A stretch of 64,000 nucleotides of DNA from Bacteroidales bacterium (GCA_022482545.1 JAKVOZ010000002.1:150673-214672); one strand, 5' to 3'; positions 1 to 8,864 are shown, counted from the first letter of the stretch. The notes: generated from the letters alone by a model not told the origin. Numbers and translations are program-made.

Positions 1-606
1 ATAATGTCTTTATCTTCTTCATTGACGGCTTTTGCTAATGCTAATCCAACATCATATTTTCGTTTAGTACCAAATCAAGAAGCACCTACAACAATATGTT
101 GGGGAGATAGAAATCGTTCTGCACTTGTTCGTGTTCCACTTGGCTGGACAGCAAACAAGAATATGTGCAAATCAGCAAATCCATTAGAAAATGATGAAAC
201 AATTACTTCAATGAATAAACAAACAGTTGAGTTCCGTTGTCCAGATGGAAGTGCTAATGTTTATCTTTTGTTAGCAGGGCTTGTCGTTGCTGCAAGATAT
301 GGGTTTGAGATGGATAATTACAAAGAAGTTGTTGAACATACGTATATTTCTTCTGATATAAATAGTGAAGATAATAAAGAAAAGAAAGCCTCTTTGGAAC
401 AATTGCCAGATTCTTGTCAAGATAGTAGTGAGAAATTGGAGAAACAAAGAAGTATTTATGAACAATATGGAGTATTTAACAAGGATTTAATTGATGGAAT
501 AATTGCAGAGTTGAGAGGTTTTAATGATAAGAACATTAGAAAAGAAGTGGAAAATCGTCCAGATATGATTAAAAAATTAGTTAATGACTATTTCTATTGT
601 GGATAA
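1..606 (+). CDS. glnA: Glutamine synthetase, C-terminal part (truncated by window start)
   Basis: The reading frame is open from base 1, so about 201 C-terminal residues are visible and the real start lies outside the window. Glutamine synthetase makes glutamine from glutamate, ammonia and ATP in the cytoplasm. Visible family marks are NPTSYFRLVPNQEAPT, then ICWGDRNRSALVRVP with the substrate-binding arginines, and VEFRCPDGSAN, which corresponds to the conserved E-F-R active-site strand. The layout fits the type I-like glutamine synthetases common in Bacteroidetes rather than the long GSIII form. The last 60 residues are a helical tail ending FYCG. No downstream partner shares its strand; a periodic repeat array follows directly. 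Confidence 0.9.
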   Translation: MMSLSSSLTAFANANPTSYFRLVPNQEAPTTICWGDRNRSALVRVPLGWTANKNMCKSANPLENDETITSMNKQTVEFRCPDGSANVYLLLAGLVVAARYGFEMDNYKEVVEHTYISSDINSEDNKEKKASLEQLPDSCQDSSEKLEKQRSIYEQYGVFNKDLIDGIIAELRGFNDKNIRKEVENRPDMIKKLVNDYFYCG

Positions 607-619
607 AATGAGTCGTGAA

Positions 620-724
620 AATGGATTGCTATTCTAATAAAATAGAATCAAAAGACAAAAAAATAGTTCTTTAATCCGTTGAAATAGTTCTTTATTCTAT
701 TTTATTAGAATAAGGAACTATTTT
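620..724. repeat. 21-bp periodic intergenic array (family B)
   Basis: Degenerate units recur at exactly 21-base steps (unit starts 641, 662, 683, 704, with a weaker one at 620). Words such as AATAGTTCTT, AATAGAATCAAAAGA and ATTAGAATAAGGAACTATT fill the same columns. The stretch from 692 to 711 reads as a near-palindrome, ATTCTA then TAGAAT around a short AT spacer. The array fills the gap between two convergent genes. It belongs to the window-wide family described in the findings; function is unknown. Confidence 0.8.
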
Positions 725-725
725 T

Positions 726-1478
726 TTATTGTCTTCTTTTAAATTCTGAAACAACGATAGCAGTTGCGATAGATGCGTTAAGTGATTCAACATCTTTGCT
801 TGATGAAAAAGTAGGAATTGTTAAAGGGTGATCAATGAATGGTTTTACTTCATCACGTATGCCATGAGATTCATTACCAATAATTATTATACCATCACAA
901 GAAAGATTTTCTTCATATATATTCTTACCACCTTTTAATACAGTGCCATAAATATTTTTCTTTTTGTTCTTTTCCAAAAACGATATAATATCACAATACA
1001 TAACGTTTGCGTGAAAAATTGCCCCCATGCTTGCTTGCAAAGTCTTAGGATTGAAAACATCAACAGTATTATTTGAACAAACAATGTCTTTTATTCCAAA
1101 CCATACAGCAATTCTTATTATTGTACCAAGATTACCAGGATTGTTAATATCATCAAGCATAAGAATAAGATTATTGTTTGGTATTATTTCTGTGATATTT
1201 TTTTGTTTTAAAACAGCAAGAACATTGTTTGGCGTGGTTAAAGAACTTATTCTCTTCAATTCATCTTCGCTAACTTCAATAAGATTATATTGATTGATAG
1301 AATTAAAATCTTGATTATCTATCCATTGTTTGGTAGCACAAATATTAATAATATCATAATTGCTACTCATTGCCTGACTAACCATTTTTTCACCTTCAAC
1401 AACAAATACATTATCAACATTGCGGTATTTGTTAATCTTATAGGAAGAGATTTGTTTTATTTGTGCTTTTGTTATCAT
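726..1478 (-). CDS. SpoU/TrmH-family RNA 2'-O-methyltransferase
   Basis: Predicted to methylate a ribose 2'-OH in ribosomal or transfer RNA using S-adenosylmethionine, through the trefoil-knot SPOUT fold. The 250-residue protein has an N-terminal RNA-binding part (about 5-95, with FVVEGEKMV typical of SpoU_sub_bind) and the three SpoU motifs: motif 1 NNPGNLGTIIR at about 112-122, motif 2 IIIGNESHGI at about 198-207, and motif 3 ESLNASIATAI at about 231-241. Length is normal for RlmB-like enzymes. It starts 17 bases downstream of the rplI terminator, so it may be read by leakage from the ribosomal operon or from its own promoter. The exact target nucleotide cannot be told from sequence. Confidence 0.9.
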   Translation of the reverse strand: MITKAQIKQISSYKINKYRNVDNVFVVEGEKMVSQAMSSNYDIINICATKQWIDNQDFNSINQYNLIEVSEDELKRISSLTTPNNVLAVLKQKNITEIIPNNNLILMLDDINNPGNLGTIIRIAVWFGIKDIVCSNNTVDVFNPKTLQASMGAIFHANVMYCDIISFLEKNKKKNIYGTVLKGGKNIYEENLSCDGIIIIGNESHGIRDEVKPFIDHPLTIPTFSSSKDVESLNASIATAIVVSEFKRRQ

Positions 1479-1494
1479 AATGATTTAATAAAAA

Positions 1495-1523
1495 AGACAG
1501 ATAAGATTTTTTCCTATCTGTCT
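1495..1523 (-). terminator. Rho-independent terminator of rpsF-rpsR-rplI
   Basis: A 9-bp perfect stem (AGACAGATA with TATCTGTCT) around an 11-base loop is followed on the minus strand by TTTTTATT. It lies 30 bases after the rplI stop codon and just before the SpoU gene. Confidence 0.8.
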
Positions 1524-1553
1524 ATTAAATAATATATTAAAAGTCTTAATCAA

Positions 1554-2006
1554 TTATTCTTCAACAACATCAAAAGAAAGTTCTGCTTTAATATCTTTAT
1601 AAACATTTATTGCAGCTTTGTAAGAACCTAATTCTTTAATATTTTCTCCTTTAATGTTAATTTTCTTTCTATCTACGTCTAAATTGAATTGATTTTTGAT
1701 TGCGTCTGAAATTTGGATAGTATTAATAGAACCATAAATTTTACCATTCTCTCCAGCTTTTGTAGCAATCTTTAATCCTGTCATAGCATTAAGTTTGTCT
1801 GCCATTTCTGTTGCTTCTTTTCTTATCTTATCTTCTTTAAAAGCTCTTTGTTTAAGATTTTCAGCCAACATCTTTCTTGCAGATTCTGTTGCTATAATAG
1901 CGAATCCTTTTGGTAAAAGAAAATTATTTGCATAACCATCTTTAACCTTTACTATCTCATCTTTGTAACCTAATTTAGCTACATCTTGTTTTAATATTAC
2001 TTCCAT
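1554..2006 (-). CDS. rplI: 50S ribosomal protein L9
   Basis: Large-subunit protein bL9, which binds 23S rRNA near the L1 stalk. The 150 residues have the usual two-domain layout: the N-terminal rRNA-binding domain (MEVILKQDVAKLGYKDEIV, with GYANNFLLPKGFA at about 24-36), a long connecting helix at about 40-75, and the C-terminal domain with GKIYGSI at about 87-93. It is the last gene of the rpsF-rpsR-rplI operon, 19 bases after rpsR. Its leader contains AAGGAG 13 bases ahead of the ATG and a second purine run AAGGG, more Shine-Dalgarno-like than most genes here. Confidence 0.98.
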   Translation of the reverse strand: MEVILKQDVAKLGYKDEIVKVKDGYANNFLLPKGFAIIATESARKMLAENLKQRAFKEDKIRKEATEMADKLNAMTGLKIATKAGENGKIYGSINTIQISDAIKNQFNLDVDRKKINIKGENIKELGSYKAAINVYKDIKAELSFDVVEE

Positions 2007-2025
2007 TTCCCTTATTCTCCTTAAA

Positions 2026-2292
2026 TTATTTTAATAAATCTGCTACATAAGGCATAAGAGCTAAATGTCTTGCTCTTTTTATTGCTTGTGCAACTTTCTT
2101 TTGATATTTATTAGATGTTCCAGTTATTCTTCTTGGAAGTATTTTTCCTTGTTCATTAACGAATTTTAAAAGGAAATCTGCATCTTTATAATCAATGTAT
2201 TTTATTCCACTCTTTTTGAAACGACAATATTTTTTTCTTTGTGTTTCTACTTTTATTGGTGTTAAATATTTTATTTCTGTATCGTTTGCCAT
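2026..2292 (-). CDS. rpsR: 30S ribosomal protein S18
   Basis: Small-subunit protein bS18, which pairs with S6 on the platform of the 30S subunit. The 88-residue product contains the signature [20 protein letters not shown] at about 34-53 and the basic C-terminal stretch [20 protein letters not shown], then ARHLALMPY. It starts 3 bases after rpsF ends and has no clear ribosome binding site, so translation is probably coupled to rpsF. The order rpsF-rpsR-rplI without ssb is the usual Bacteroidetes arrangement. Confidence 0.98.
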   Translation of the reverse strand: MANDTEIKYLTPIKVETQRKKYCRFKKSGIKYIDYKDADFLLKFVNEQGKILPRRITGTSNKYQKKVAQAIKRARHLALMPYVADLLK

Positions 2293-2295
2293 GAT

Positions 2296-2703
2296 TTATT
2301 CGTTTTTAGTGTTTTCTTCTTTTTTCTTGTCTTTGTTTTGACTTACTTCTTGAGCTGCTAATTGTTGGCTCTTTAAACCACCATTTCTTTTCTTTTCATT
2401 ATATGCTATTGCATGTTTGTCTAATGAAACAGTTAAGAAACGAAGTAATCTCTCATCTCTTTTGTAAGTTGTTTCAAGTTTTGCGATTAAATCACCTTCT
2501 GCTCTGAATTCTATTAAATAATAATAACCAGATGATTTCTTTTGGATTGGATATGCAAGTTTTCTCATACCCCAATTGTTCTCATCAACAATCTCTGCTT
2601 TGTTTTCTTTTAAAAGAGATTGGTATTTCCCTACTGTTTCCTTTATCTGTTCATCAGATAAAACGGGAGTCATAATGAAAACAGTTTCATATTGTTTTAC
2701 CAT
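2296..2703 (-). CDS. rpsF: 30S ribosomal protein S6
   Basis: Small-subunit protein bS6, heterodimer partner of S18. The 135-residue protein starts MVKQYETVFIMTPVLSDEQ and has the ferredoxin-like core with NWGMRKLAYPIQKKSSGYYY at about 43-62 and RDERLLRFLTV at about 83-93. The last 30 residues are a charged, lysine- and glutamate-rich tail (KDKKKEENTKNE), common and variable in this family. First gene of the operon, with a well-formed promoter about 50-80 bases upstream. Confidence 0.97.
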   Translation of the reverse strand: MVKQYETVFIMTPVLSDEQIKETVGKYQSLLKENKAEIVDENNWGMRKLAYPIQKKSSGYYYLIEFRAEGDLIAKLETTYKRDERLLRFLTVSLDKHAIAYNEKKRNGGLKSQQLAAQEVSQNKDKKKEENTKNE

Positions 2704-2751
2704 AACTTTGTAATTTTTTGTGTTTTATTACTGTTTTTTAATTTTAGTTTG

Positions 2752-2782
2752 CAAAATTACTAAGATTTTTTCATACAGCCAA
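2752..2782 (-). promoter_or_regulatory. Bacteroidetes-type promoter for rpsF operon
   Basis: On the minus strand a TTG (complement of 2780-2782) is followed after 20 bases by TAATTTTG (complement of 2752-2759), matching the phylum's -33/-7 promoter spacing. Transcription should begin about 45 bases ahead of rpsF. Confidence 0.7.
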
Positions 2783-2912
2783 AAAAGAAGAGATTTTTTT
2801 TGTGATAACTCTTCATTTTAATGAATTATATTCAAAAGATAATAAAATATTTCGCTGTTTTATTTTAATCAATTAAATAAAGAAAATACTTTGTCTTGTG
2901 AAAATGTTTATT

Positions 2913-2920
2913 TATTTTTG
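2913..2920 (+). promoter_or_regulatory. -7 element of GH29 fucosidase promoter
   Basis: TATTTTTG matches TAnnTTTG and lies 37 bases before the GH29 start codon, with TTG-containing sequence (TTTGTCTTGTG) upstream as a possible -33 element. The stretch 2815-2880 between the divergent promoters holds AT-rich words resembling a decayed family B array. Confidence 0.6.
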
Positions 2921-2956
2921 CACAATCAAATTAAAATAACATAAAACTAAAAAATA

Positions 2957-4384
2957 ATGAAAAGATATTACTTTCTATTTGTTTGTATGTTTTTGTCAAT
3001 GAATGTTTTTTGTCAAAACAATGAAAGAAAAATAACTCTTGATGAACAACTAGCAGATACTTCTTCTATAATTAAAAACAAAATAAGTCAATGGCAAGAC
3101 CTTAAATTTGGATTTCTTATACATTGGGGAATATATTCTCAATGGGGAGTAGTAGAAAGTTGGAGTATTTGTAATGAAAGTTGGATAGATAGAAAAAATC
3201 AACCATATGAACCATACAAACAAAAATATTTTGCTTTAAATAAGACATTTAATCCAAAGAATTTTAAACCTCAATTGTGGGCAAAAATAGCAAAAGATGC
3301 TGGAATGAAGTATGTGATTTTCACAACTAAACATCATGATGGTTTTTGTATGTTTAATACTAAGCAAACAACATATTCTTGTTGCGATTCTTCTTGCCCA
3401 AATTCAAAAAACACTAATAGCGATATAACAAAGCAAGTAGTAGATGCTTTTCGTAATGATGGCTTTTGGACAGGATTATATTTTTCTAAACCAGATTGGC
3501 ACAATGAGAACTATTGGTCGCTTCTTTGGGCAACGCCTGATAGAAATGTTAATTACGATATAGACAAACACAAAGATATGTGGCAAAAATATTGTGATTA
3601 TACATTTAATCAAATAAAAGAATTAACACATAATTATGGTAAGATAGATATTCTTTGGCTTGATGGCGGGTGGATAAGACCTCAATGGAGTATAAAAACA
3701 GATGAAATAAAAAGTTGGCTTGGAGCATATAAGAGAGTACAAGATGTTAATATGCCAAAGATAGCAAGTATGGCAAGAGAAAATAACAAAGATCTTATTA
3801 TTGTTGATAGAAGTGTTGGTGGAAAATATGAGAACTATCAAACGCCAGAACAACAAGTGCCAGATACTCTTCTATCTTATCCTTGGGAAACATGTATGAC
3901 AATGGGAGATAGTTGGTCTTATGTCCCTAATGATAACTATAAAAGTGTTAATAACCTTATTCATATTTTGGTAGATGTTGTTTGCAAAGGTGGTAATTTT
4001 CTTTTAAATGTTGGACCTGACGCAAATGGTAATCTTCCACAAGAAGCAATTAACAGAATGGAAGCAATAGGAAAATGGTTGAAAGTTAATGGGGAGGCAA
4101 TATACAATACTCGTCCAATATATCCATACAAAGATAATGGCGTTTGTTTTACTAAAAATAATAATGGTAAAGAATATGCTATCATACTTATAGATACAAC
4201 AAACAAATTGAAAAATGATTATGTTTTTTCTTTTTCAGATAAACTTAAATCTGGCAACAAAAAAGTTTTAGGACAGAAAGATAAAGCACAACTAATAAAA
4301 CAAGGAGATAAATATTCATTGAAATTCTCAGACGCTTTTGTTAGAAACAATCAAAACAAAGATGCGATAGTTGTAGCATTATAA
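2957..4384 (+). CDS. Secreted alpha-L-fucosidase, GH29 family
   Basis: Predicted retaining alpha-L-fucosidase that removes terminal fucose from host or dietary glycans, acting in the periplasm or at the surface. The 475-residue protein starts with a signal peptide (MKRYYFLFVCMFLSMNVFCQ, likely cut after residue 19 or 20). The GH29 barrel follows: FGFLIHWGIYSQWG at about 51-64, KYVIFTTKHHDGFCMF at about 118-133 with the paired histidines, and IDILWLDGGW at about 230-239, whose aspartate (about 236) is the family nucleophile. A beta-rich C-terminal domain spans about 380-475. It stands alone with its own promoter and is not in a SusC/SusD locus here. Confidence 0.92.
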   Translation: MKRYYFLFVCMFLSMNVFCQNNERKITLDEQLADTSSIIKNKISQWQDLKFGFLIHWGIYSQWGVVESWSICNESWIDRKNQPYEPYKQKYFALNKTFNPKNFKPQLWAKIAKDAGMKYVIFTTKHHDGFCMFNTKQTTYSCCDSSCPNSKNTNSDITKQVVDAFRNDGFWTGLYFSKPDWHNENYWSLLWATPDRNVNYDIDKHKDMWQKYCDYTFNQIKELTHNYGKIDILWLDGGWIRPQWSIKTDEIKSWLGAYKRVQDVNMPKIASMARENNKDLIIVDRSVGGKYENYQTPEQQVPDTLLSYPWETCMTMGDSWSYVPNDNYKSVNNLIHILVDVVCKGGNFLLNVGPDANGNLPQEAINRMEAIGKWLKVNGEAIYNTRPIYPYKDNGVCFTKNNNGKEYAIILIDTTNKLKNDYVFSFSDKLKSGNKKVLGQKDKAQLIKQGDKYSLKFSDAFVRNNQNKDAIVVAL

Positions 4385-4416
4385 TTGAATAAACAATAAA
4401 TTAAAGAATTTGTTTA

Positions 4417-5634
4417 TCAATCAAAGCGTAAGTTCTTGATAGGATTTATTTTGCTTATGCTTTTTGCTGGAATGATTAAACAAATAAGACAAAGCACAAA
4501 AGCTCCAATATCAACAAGAACAATAGAAAAAATATTAATCTCTATTGGTACTGATTTTAAATAATAACTTGTTTTATCAAGTGAAATGATTTTAAATTGT
4601 TTTTGTAGAATTTCTAATATAATAGCGAATATGTTTCCATATACAAGTCCTTTTAGAATAACATAGCCCACTCTATAAAGAAATATTTTTATTATTGTTT
4701 TGTTTGTTGAGCCAAAACTTTTCAAAACACCAATCATTGTCTTTTTTTCAAAAATCATTATAAGGATTACAGAAGAAAGGGTAACGATAGAGACTAACAT
4801 CATAATCACAATAATCATCACGACGTTGCTATCTAAAAGGTTTAACCAAGAAAAAAGATTTGGTTCCATTTCTGTTATTGTGCTAACGGTCTTATCTTGT
4901 GCTATTGTATTGTATATTTGTTCGGAAGATTGTTTTATTAAAGAAAAGTCATTCAAGGTTATTTCATAACTATTATAATCAGTATTTCTCCATGAATATA
5001 TTTCTTGCAAAGGTTTCATATCACAAATAATAAACTTGTCATCATAATCGCCAAGTCCAGTATCATAAATGCCAACGACAGTAAAGTTCTTTGCTCTGTA
5101 ATTGTTGTCAAGATAGAAATAAACTTTGAAGCGACTACCTATTTTAAGATAAAGTTTATCTGCAATACTTTTGGATATTAATGCTTCTTGATGTGATTGT
5201 TTGTTAGTTAATATGTTTCTTCCTAAAACAAGATTGTTATGAAAGAAAGTTGTGTCATAATTTGAATTTATTCCTTTCAACATCACTCCTTGAAAATCAT
5301 TGTCTGTTATTATGGCAGCAGATTTTGTAACAATAGGAGATATATGTTTTATGTTTTTAATATCTCGTATGGATTGTATCTCTTGGTTAGATAGTGTTAT
5401 TGGATTATCTTGATAGTCGTTGCCAACTTTGTATGGTATAACTTGAACGTGAGAACCAAAGCCAACAATCTTTTCTTTTATTTCATTTTTAAATCCTTGC
5501 AAAACTGAAAGAGAAATAAGCATAACAGCAACAGAAACCATAATACTTATTGTGGCAATCTTAATTATAGGTCTTGAATAAGTTTTTTCTTTTTGTTTAA
5601 TAAGTCTTTTGGCTATGAAATATTCAAAATTCAT
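4417..5634 (-). CDS. FtsX/LolC-fold ABC transporter permease
   Basis: Inner-membrane permease of the MacB/LolCDE superfamily, in which an ABC ATPase moves lipoproteins or other substrates toward the outer membrane. The 405 residues show the family plan: an N-terminal anchor (about 25-47, MVSVAVMLISLSVLQGF), a large periplasmic domain (about 50-270), then three C-terminal membrane helices (about 272-300, 320-345, 365-395) with SFGSTNKTI typical of FtsX domains. No ATPase gene is adjacent. It starts 2 bases after the O-antigen ligase-like gene, so the two are probably co-transcribed. Best guess is LolC/LolE-like lipoprotein export, unproven. Confidence 0.8.
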   Translation of the reverse strand: MNFEYFIAKRLIKQKEKTYSRPIIKIATISIMVSVAVMLISLSVLQGFKNEIKEKIVGFGSHVQVIPYKVGNDYQDNPITLSNQEIQSIRDIKNIKHISPIVTKSAAIITDNDFQGVMLKGINSNYDTTFFHNNLVLGRNILTNKQSHQEALISKSIADKLYLKIGSRFKVYFYLDNNYRAKNFTVVGIYDTGLGDYDDKFIICDMKPLQEIYSWRNTDYNSYEITLNDFSLIKQSSEQIYNTIAQDKTVSTITEMEPNLFSWLNLLDSNVVMIIVIMMLVSIVTLSSVILIMIFEKKTMIGVLKSFGSTNKTIIKIFLYRVGYVILKGLVYGNIFAIILEILQKQFKIISLDKTSYYLKSVPIEINIFSIVLVDIGAFVLCLICLIIPAKSISKINPIKNLRFD

Positions 5635-5636
5635 TG

Positions 5637-7193
5637 TTATTTTATTTGCTTATTAAATAATAATATGGAATAAAAAAGAGAATAAAACATCATACTTGAT
5701 AATAGTCTTATGCTACTAACAGAAAACATATTGCTTAGCACGATTACAAAGAAAGCAATGAAGTAAGGATTGTTCCACATGTTCATTTTGAATGGTGGAT
5801 AAAAAAGAGATGTTAATAAAACTAATAAACCAAATAAACCATACCCAGTCATAATATAAAGAAATGAATTATGAGGGTCTTGATTAAAACTACATAATTC
5901 CTTAAAAGTAACCTTTAATTCATTATTCAGTTCATTAGTTATATCTCCTGTTCCAACGCCAAAAAATAAGTTTTTCCCTATTACCTGTATTGCATTTTTA
6001 TTTAAAGCATACCTTTGAATTATAGACATATTTTTTACAGAACCTGAATGAGAAAAGCGTTCAAATTCATAGAAGATAGTATATAGTCTTGGTTTTAAAC
6101 TAAAACGTTCAGTATAAACAACATTAGCAATACCGTGTTTTATGTTATTTATATCTTCATTAGAAAGTTGGCTCATTCCCACGGAGTCTTTTCTAAGTCC
6201 TTTTGAATTAAGATAACGATAGACAAGAAAAGAATAAGTGTATTTAACTCCATTATCATTACAACTATCATCAATACTACAACCTGCTTTTTTTTGCCAA
6301 ACAGAATTAACTTCTTGATGACAAACATATTTATTAACTAAATAACCATTCTCAATAAATTTATCGTTTATATTAATATATGCGTTGCCTTGTTTTGTTT
6401 TTTGATTTAGATTAACATTAAATGCTTCTTTGGGGTGGAAATAATTATAATATTCTTTACCTATCCAAACGCCTAATATTAAAACAGGACAAATAATTAA
6501 TAATGAAAAAAGAATAGAATGTTTTGTGTTTTTCTTTCTTAATAGAGAAAACACACACACAATAGCCATAATGAAAAGAATAGCAAAACTTGTAACCATT
6601 TGCGCTATTGAAATAAAGAATAATAACCAAATAAGAAAACAAAGGGCAATAATACTTTTCTTTTCTTTTTTGTGTCTAAAAATGAATATGGAAAGTATAG
6701 CAAAAGCAAAACAGATATTTATTCCAAAACTAATGTGTCCAGCAAATGGAATTATCTGTCTTGGATCTGGATATTCAGATGAAAAATAATTTATTGTTCC
6801 ATATAAAGTGCCTATAAATATAGTAGTTAAATAAACAATAACCCCCATCTTTATAATATCTTTATCAATAGGAGATATTATGCATATATATATAGGTATG
6901 ATTAAAAATGATATTTGATGAACAATTGAACCTAATCCATTATTTAAATCTTTTGTCCATAAAAGTCCTATGATTTCTATTAAGAATAAACTTGTTAAAA
7001 CAATAAGTAATAATAAATTATTTTTAATTTTGTTTATTTTACTTTGTATGTCTCCAAAAACTAATATACGCAAAACACAAAGACTTAAAGCGATTGTATT
7101 TATGAAAGGAGAAAAAAGCATACCTACAATACAAAAACTTAATGTAATAAAATCAAACCATTTTAAGAATAATGTTTTTTTTAGTACTTCCAT
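5637..7193 (-). CDS. O-antigen ligase / Wzy-like membrane protein
   Basis: Polytopic membrane protein of the Wzy/WaaL family, which joins or polymerises glycan chains on undecaprenyl carriers at the periplasmic face. I chose the ATG giving MEVLKKT (518 residues) over an upstream TTG that would add nine residues. About ten hydrophobic segments lie in the N-terminal half, followed by a long periplasmic loop (about 240-425) with four cysteines, then QDPHNSFLYIMTGYG at about 438-452. The histidine in that motif is the hallmark of Wzy_C/O-antigen ligase proteins. No glycan-assembly genes are adjacent, so substrate is unknown. It shares an operon with the downstream permease. Confidence 0.8.
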   Translation of the reverse strand: MEVLKKTLFLKWFDFITLSFCIVGMLFSPFINTIALSLCVLRILVFGDIQSKINKIKNNLLLLIVLTSLFLIEIIGLLWTKDLNNGLGSIVHQISFLIIPIYICIISPIDKDIIKMGVIVYLTTIFIGTLYGTINYFSSEYPDPRQIIPFAGHISFGINICFAFAILSIFIFRHKKEKKSIIALCFLIWLLFFISIAQMVTSFAILFIMAIVCVFSLLRKKNTKHSILFSLLIICPVLILGVWIGKEYYNYFHPKEAFNVNLNQKTKQGNAYININDKFIENGYLVNKYVCHQEVNSVWQKKAGCSIDDSCNDNGVKYTYSFLVYRYLNSKGLRKDSVGMSQLSNEDINNIKHGIANVVYTERFSLKPRLYTIFYEFERFSHSGSVKNMSIIQRYALNKNAIQVIGKNLFFGVGTGDITNELNNELKVTFKELCSFNQDPHNSFLYIMTGYGLFGLLVLLTSLFYPPFKMNMWNNPYFIAFFVIVLSNMFSVSSIRLLSSMMFYSLFYSILLFNKQIK

Positions 7194-7211
7194 ATTTTTA
7201 TAAATTAATGT

Positions 7212-7259
7212 AGGGAGCAAAAATAAATGTTAATATCACTAAAAGAATATAAGCTCCCT
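7212..7259 (-). promoter_or_regulatory. Leader hairpin and possible promoters of the ligase-like gene
   Basis: A 7-bp inverted repeat (AGGGAGC at 7212-7218 and GCTCCCT at 7253-7259) lies 20-66 bases upstream of the ATG. Two possible minus-strand -7 elements are visible: TATATTTG (complement of 7292-7299) and TATTTTTG (complement of 7218-7225). If the first is used, the hairpin would be in the 5' leader; its role is unknown. Confidence 0.3.
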
Positions 7260-7377
7260 TTTATATATACTTTTATATTATTTATATTTTGCAAATATAC
7301 AAATAATATTTATTCTATAATAAAATTTATTATTATCCAATGAATAAAACTTTAAGAAAATGAGTAAAAAAAATTAT

Positions 7378-7412
7378 TTGTTGATATAATAAAAAGATTT
7401 TTTATATCTTTG
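7378..7412 (+). promoter_or_regulatory. Promoter of arcC
   Basis: TTGTTG at 7378-7383 and TATCTTTG at 7405-7412 match the -33 and -7 boxes with a 21-24 base gap. The arcC start codon follows 31 bases later. Confidence 0.75.
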
Positions 7413-7443
7413 CAACTTATTTTTTATATTAAACTAAGTATTT

Positions 7444-8382
7444 ATGAAAAAATTAGCAGTAATTGCATTAGGAGGTAACGCATTAATTCGTTCAAATGAA
7501 AAAGGTACATATCAAGAACAAATTAATAATGTATTAAGAACGTGTGATTCTATTGCAAATCTTTTAGAAGAAGATTACAATCTTGTTATTGGTCATGGAA
7601 ATGGACCACAAGTAGGAAATATATTATTACAAAACGAAGCAGGAGAAAAGAAATATAAGGTAGAAAAGATGCCGTTGGACTATTGTGTGGCTCAAACACA
7701 AGGTTCTATTGGCTATCTTATTGACCAATGCCTTTCTAACACAATGGTAAGAAGGAATATAAATAGAAAAATCGTAACTCTTCTTACACAAGTTGTTGTT
7801 GATAAAGACGATAAGGGCTTTATCAATCCTACAAAACCAATAGGACCATACTATAAGAAAGAAGAAGCAGAGAATTATATTAAAGAGACAGGTGCTAAGT
7901 TCAAAGAAGATCCAAAAGGTAATGGTTGGAGAAAAGTTGTTGCTTCACCAAAGCCAAATGAGATAGAAAATATAGAACTTGTTAAAACTTTGGCAAATGA
8001 AGGTTATGTTGTTGTAACAGCAGGTGGCGGTGGAATACCAGTAACAAATGATAATGGTTATTTAAAAGGCGTTGAGGCAGTAATAGACAAAGACCTTGCA
8101 TCAGCACTTACAGCAGTAAAGATAGAAGCAGATGAATTCTATATCTTAACTGATGTGCCAAAGGTTTATATTAACTTCCACAAAGACGGCGAACTCGCAT
8201 TAGATACTCTTACTGTTAAACAAGCAGAAGAATACCTTGAACAAGGACAATTTGCAGAAGGAAGCATGGCTCCAAAGATTAGAGCAGCACTTTTCTTTGT
8301 TAAAAACGGTGGCAAAGAGTGCATAATAACAGAAGCAGGACAACTTGGAAATAAAGATTGTGGCACTCGTATAATACGTTAA
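7444..8382 (+). CDS. arcC: Carbamate kinase
   Basis: Reversibly converts carbamoyl phosphate and ADP to ATP, ammonia and carbon dioxide, usually the last step of arginine or citrulline fermentation in the cytoplasm. The 312-residue length is normal. Amino-acid kinase marks are IALGGNALI at about 7-15, IGHGNGPQVGN at about 49-59, VVTAGGGGIPV at about 191-201, DKDLASALTA at about 218-227 and GSMAPKIRAA at about 272-281. No arginine deiminase or ornithine carbamoyltransferase gene is nearby, so the source of carbamoyl phosphate is not shown here. It is a single-gene unit with its own promoter and a downstream terminator. Confidence 0.96.
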   Translation: MKKLAVIALGGNALIRSNEKGTYQEQINNVLRTCDSIANLLEEDYNLVIGHGNGPQVGNILLQNEAGEKKYKVEKMPLDYCVAQTQGSIGYLIDQCLSNTMVRRNINRKIVTLLTQVVVDKDDKGFINPTKPIGPYYKKEEAENYIKETGAKFKEDPKGNGWRKVVASPKPNEIENIELVKTLANEGYVVVTAGGGGIPVTNDNGYLKGVEAVIDKDLASALTAVKIEADEFYILTDVPKVYINFHKDGELALDTLTVKQAEEYLEQGQFAEGSMAPKIRAALFFVKNGGKECIITEAGQLGNKDCGTRIIR

Positions 8383-8482
8383 GTTATAACTATGGCATCA
8401 ATGCAGTAATAACTGACAAGAAAAGAGCTTTGACCAAAGTGTAAGTTAATCATATTATAAAAATATTAAATAAAAAAACAAT

Positions 8483-8514
8483 AAGTGGTGGAAAAGATAA
8501 TCTACCACTTTTTT
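8483..8514 (+). terminator. Terminator after arcC
   Basis: AAGTGGTGGA (8483-8492) pairs with TCTACCACTT (8501-8510), one G-T pair, followed by TTTT. It can be extended by flanking AACAATA/TATTGTT. It lies about 100 bases after the arcC stop; bases 8383-8480 hold nothing else recognisable. Confidence 0.8.
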
Positions 8515-8608
8515 ATTGTTAATCTATATCCTTTCAAGACGGTTAAGAAATTTGAAAATAAATTGTTTGTTTTTAATAACAATAAATTCTTATAAAGAAA
8601 GAATGTTA

Positions 8609-8691
8609 CAATAATGCCATTATTGTTGATTAATAATGCCATTATTGAACGACAATAATACGGTTATTGAAACGCAATAATGCCATTATTG
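8609..8691. repeat. 22-bp periodic array of 17-bp palindromes (family A)
   Basis: Four copies of a near-perfect 17-bp palindrome (CAATAATGCCATTATTG) sit at 8609, 8631, 8653 and 8675, exactly 22 bases apart. Copy 3 changes the centre to ACGGT and copy 2 starts with T. A fifth half-site CAATAATG occurs at 8711, out of register. The array lies between the arcC terminator and the GH3 promoter, so it could act on GH3 expression as a multi-site operator. The remaining bases of this 480-base gap show nothing recognisable. Confidence 0.85.
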
Positions 8692-8794
8692 TAAGGTTAA
8701 ATCAAACAAACAATAATGTGAGTTATTAATTCATAATAGCGTTGTTAGTTTTCGTATATATGGATTTAGAATAATAGAACATATATCACGTTAA

Positions 8795-8817
8795 TTGAAA
8801 ATAAATTACTATCTTTG
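8795..8817 (+). promoter_or_regulatory. Promoter of GH3 gene
   Basis: TTG at 8795-8797 and TATCTTTG at 8810-8817 resemble the -33 and -7 boxes, though the 12-base gap is short; the -7 element is the firm part. It lies about 120 bases downstream of the palindrome array. Confidence 0.6.
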
Positions 8818-8864
8818 CGAATATAAAGTTAAAGATTATAAATTAGTGGTAATAAAATAATAAA

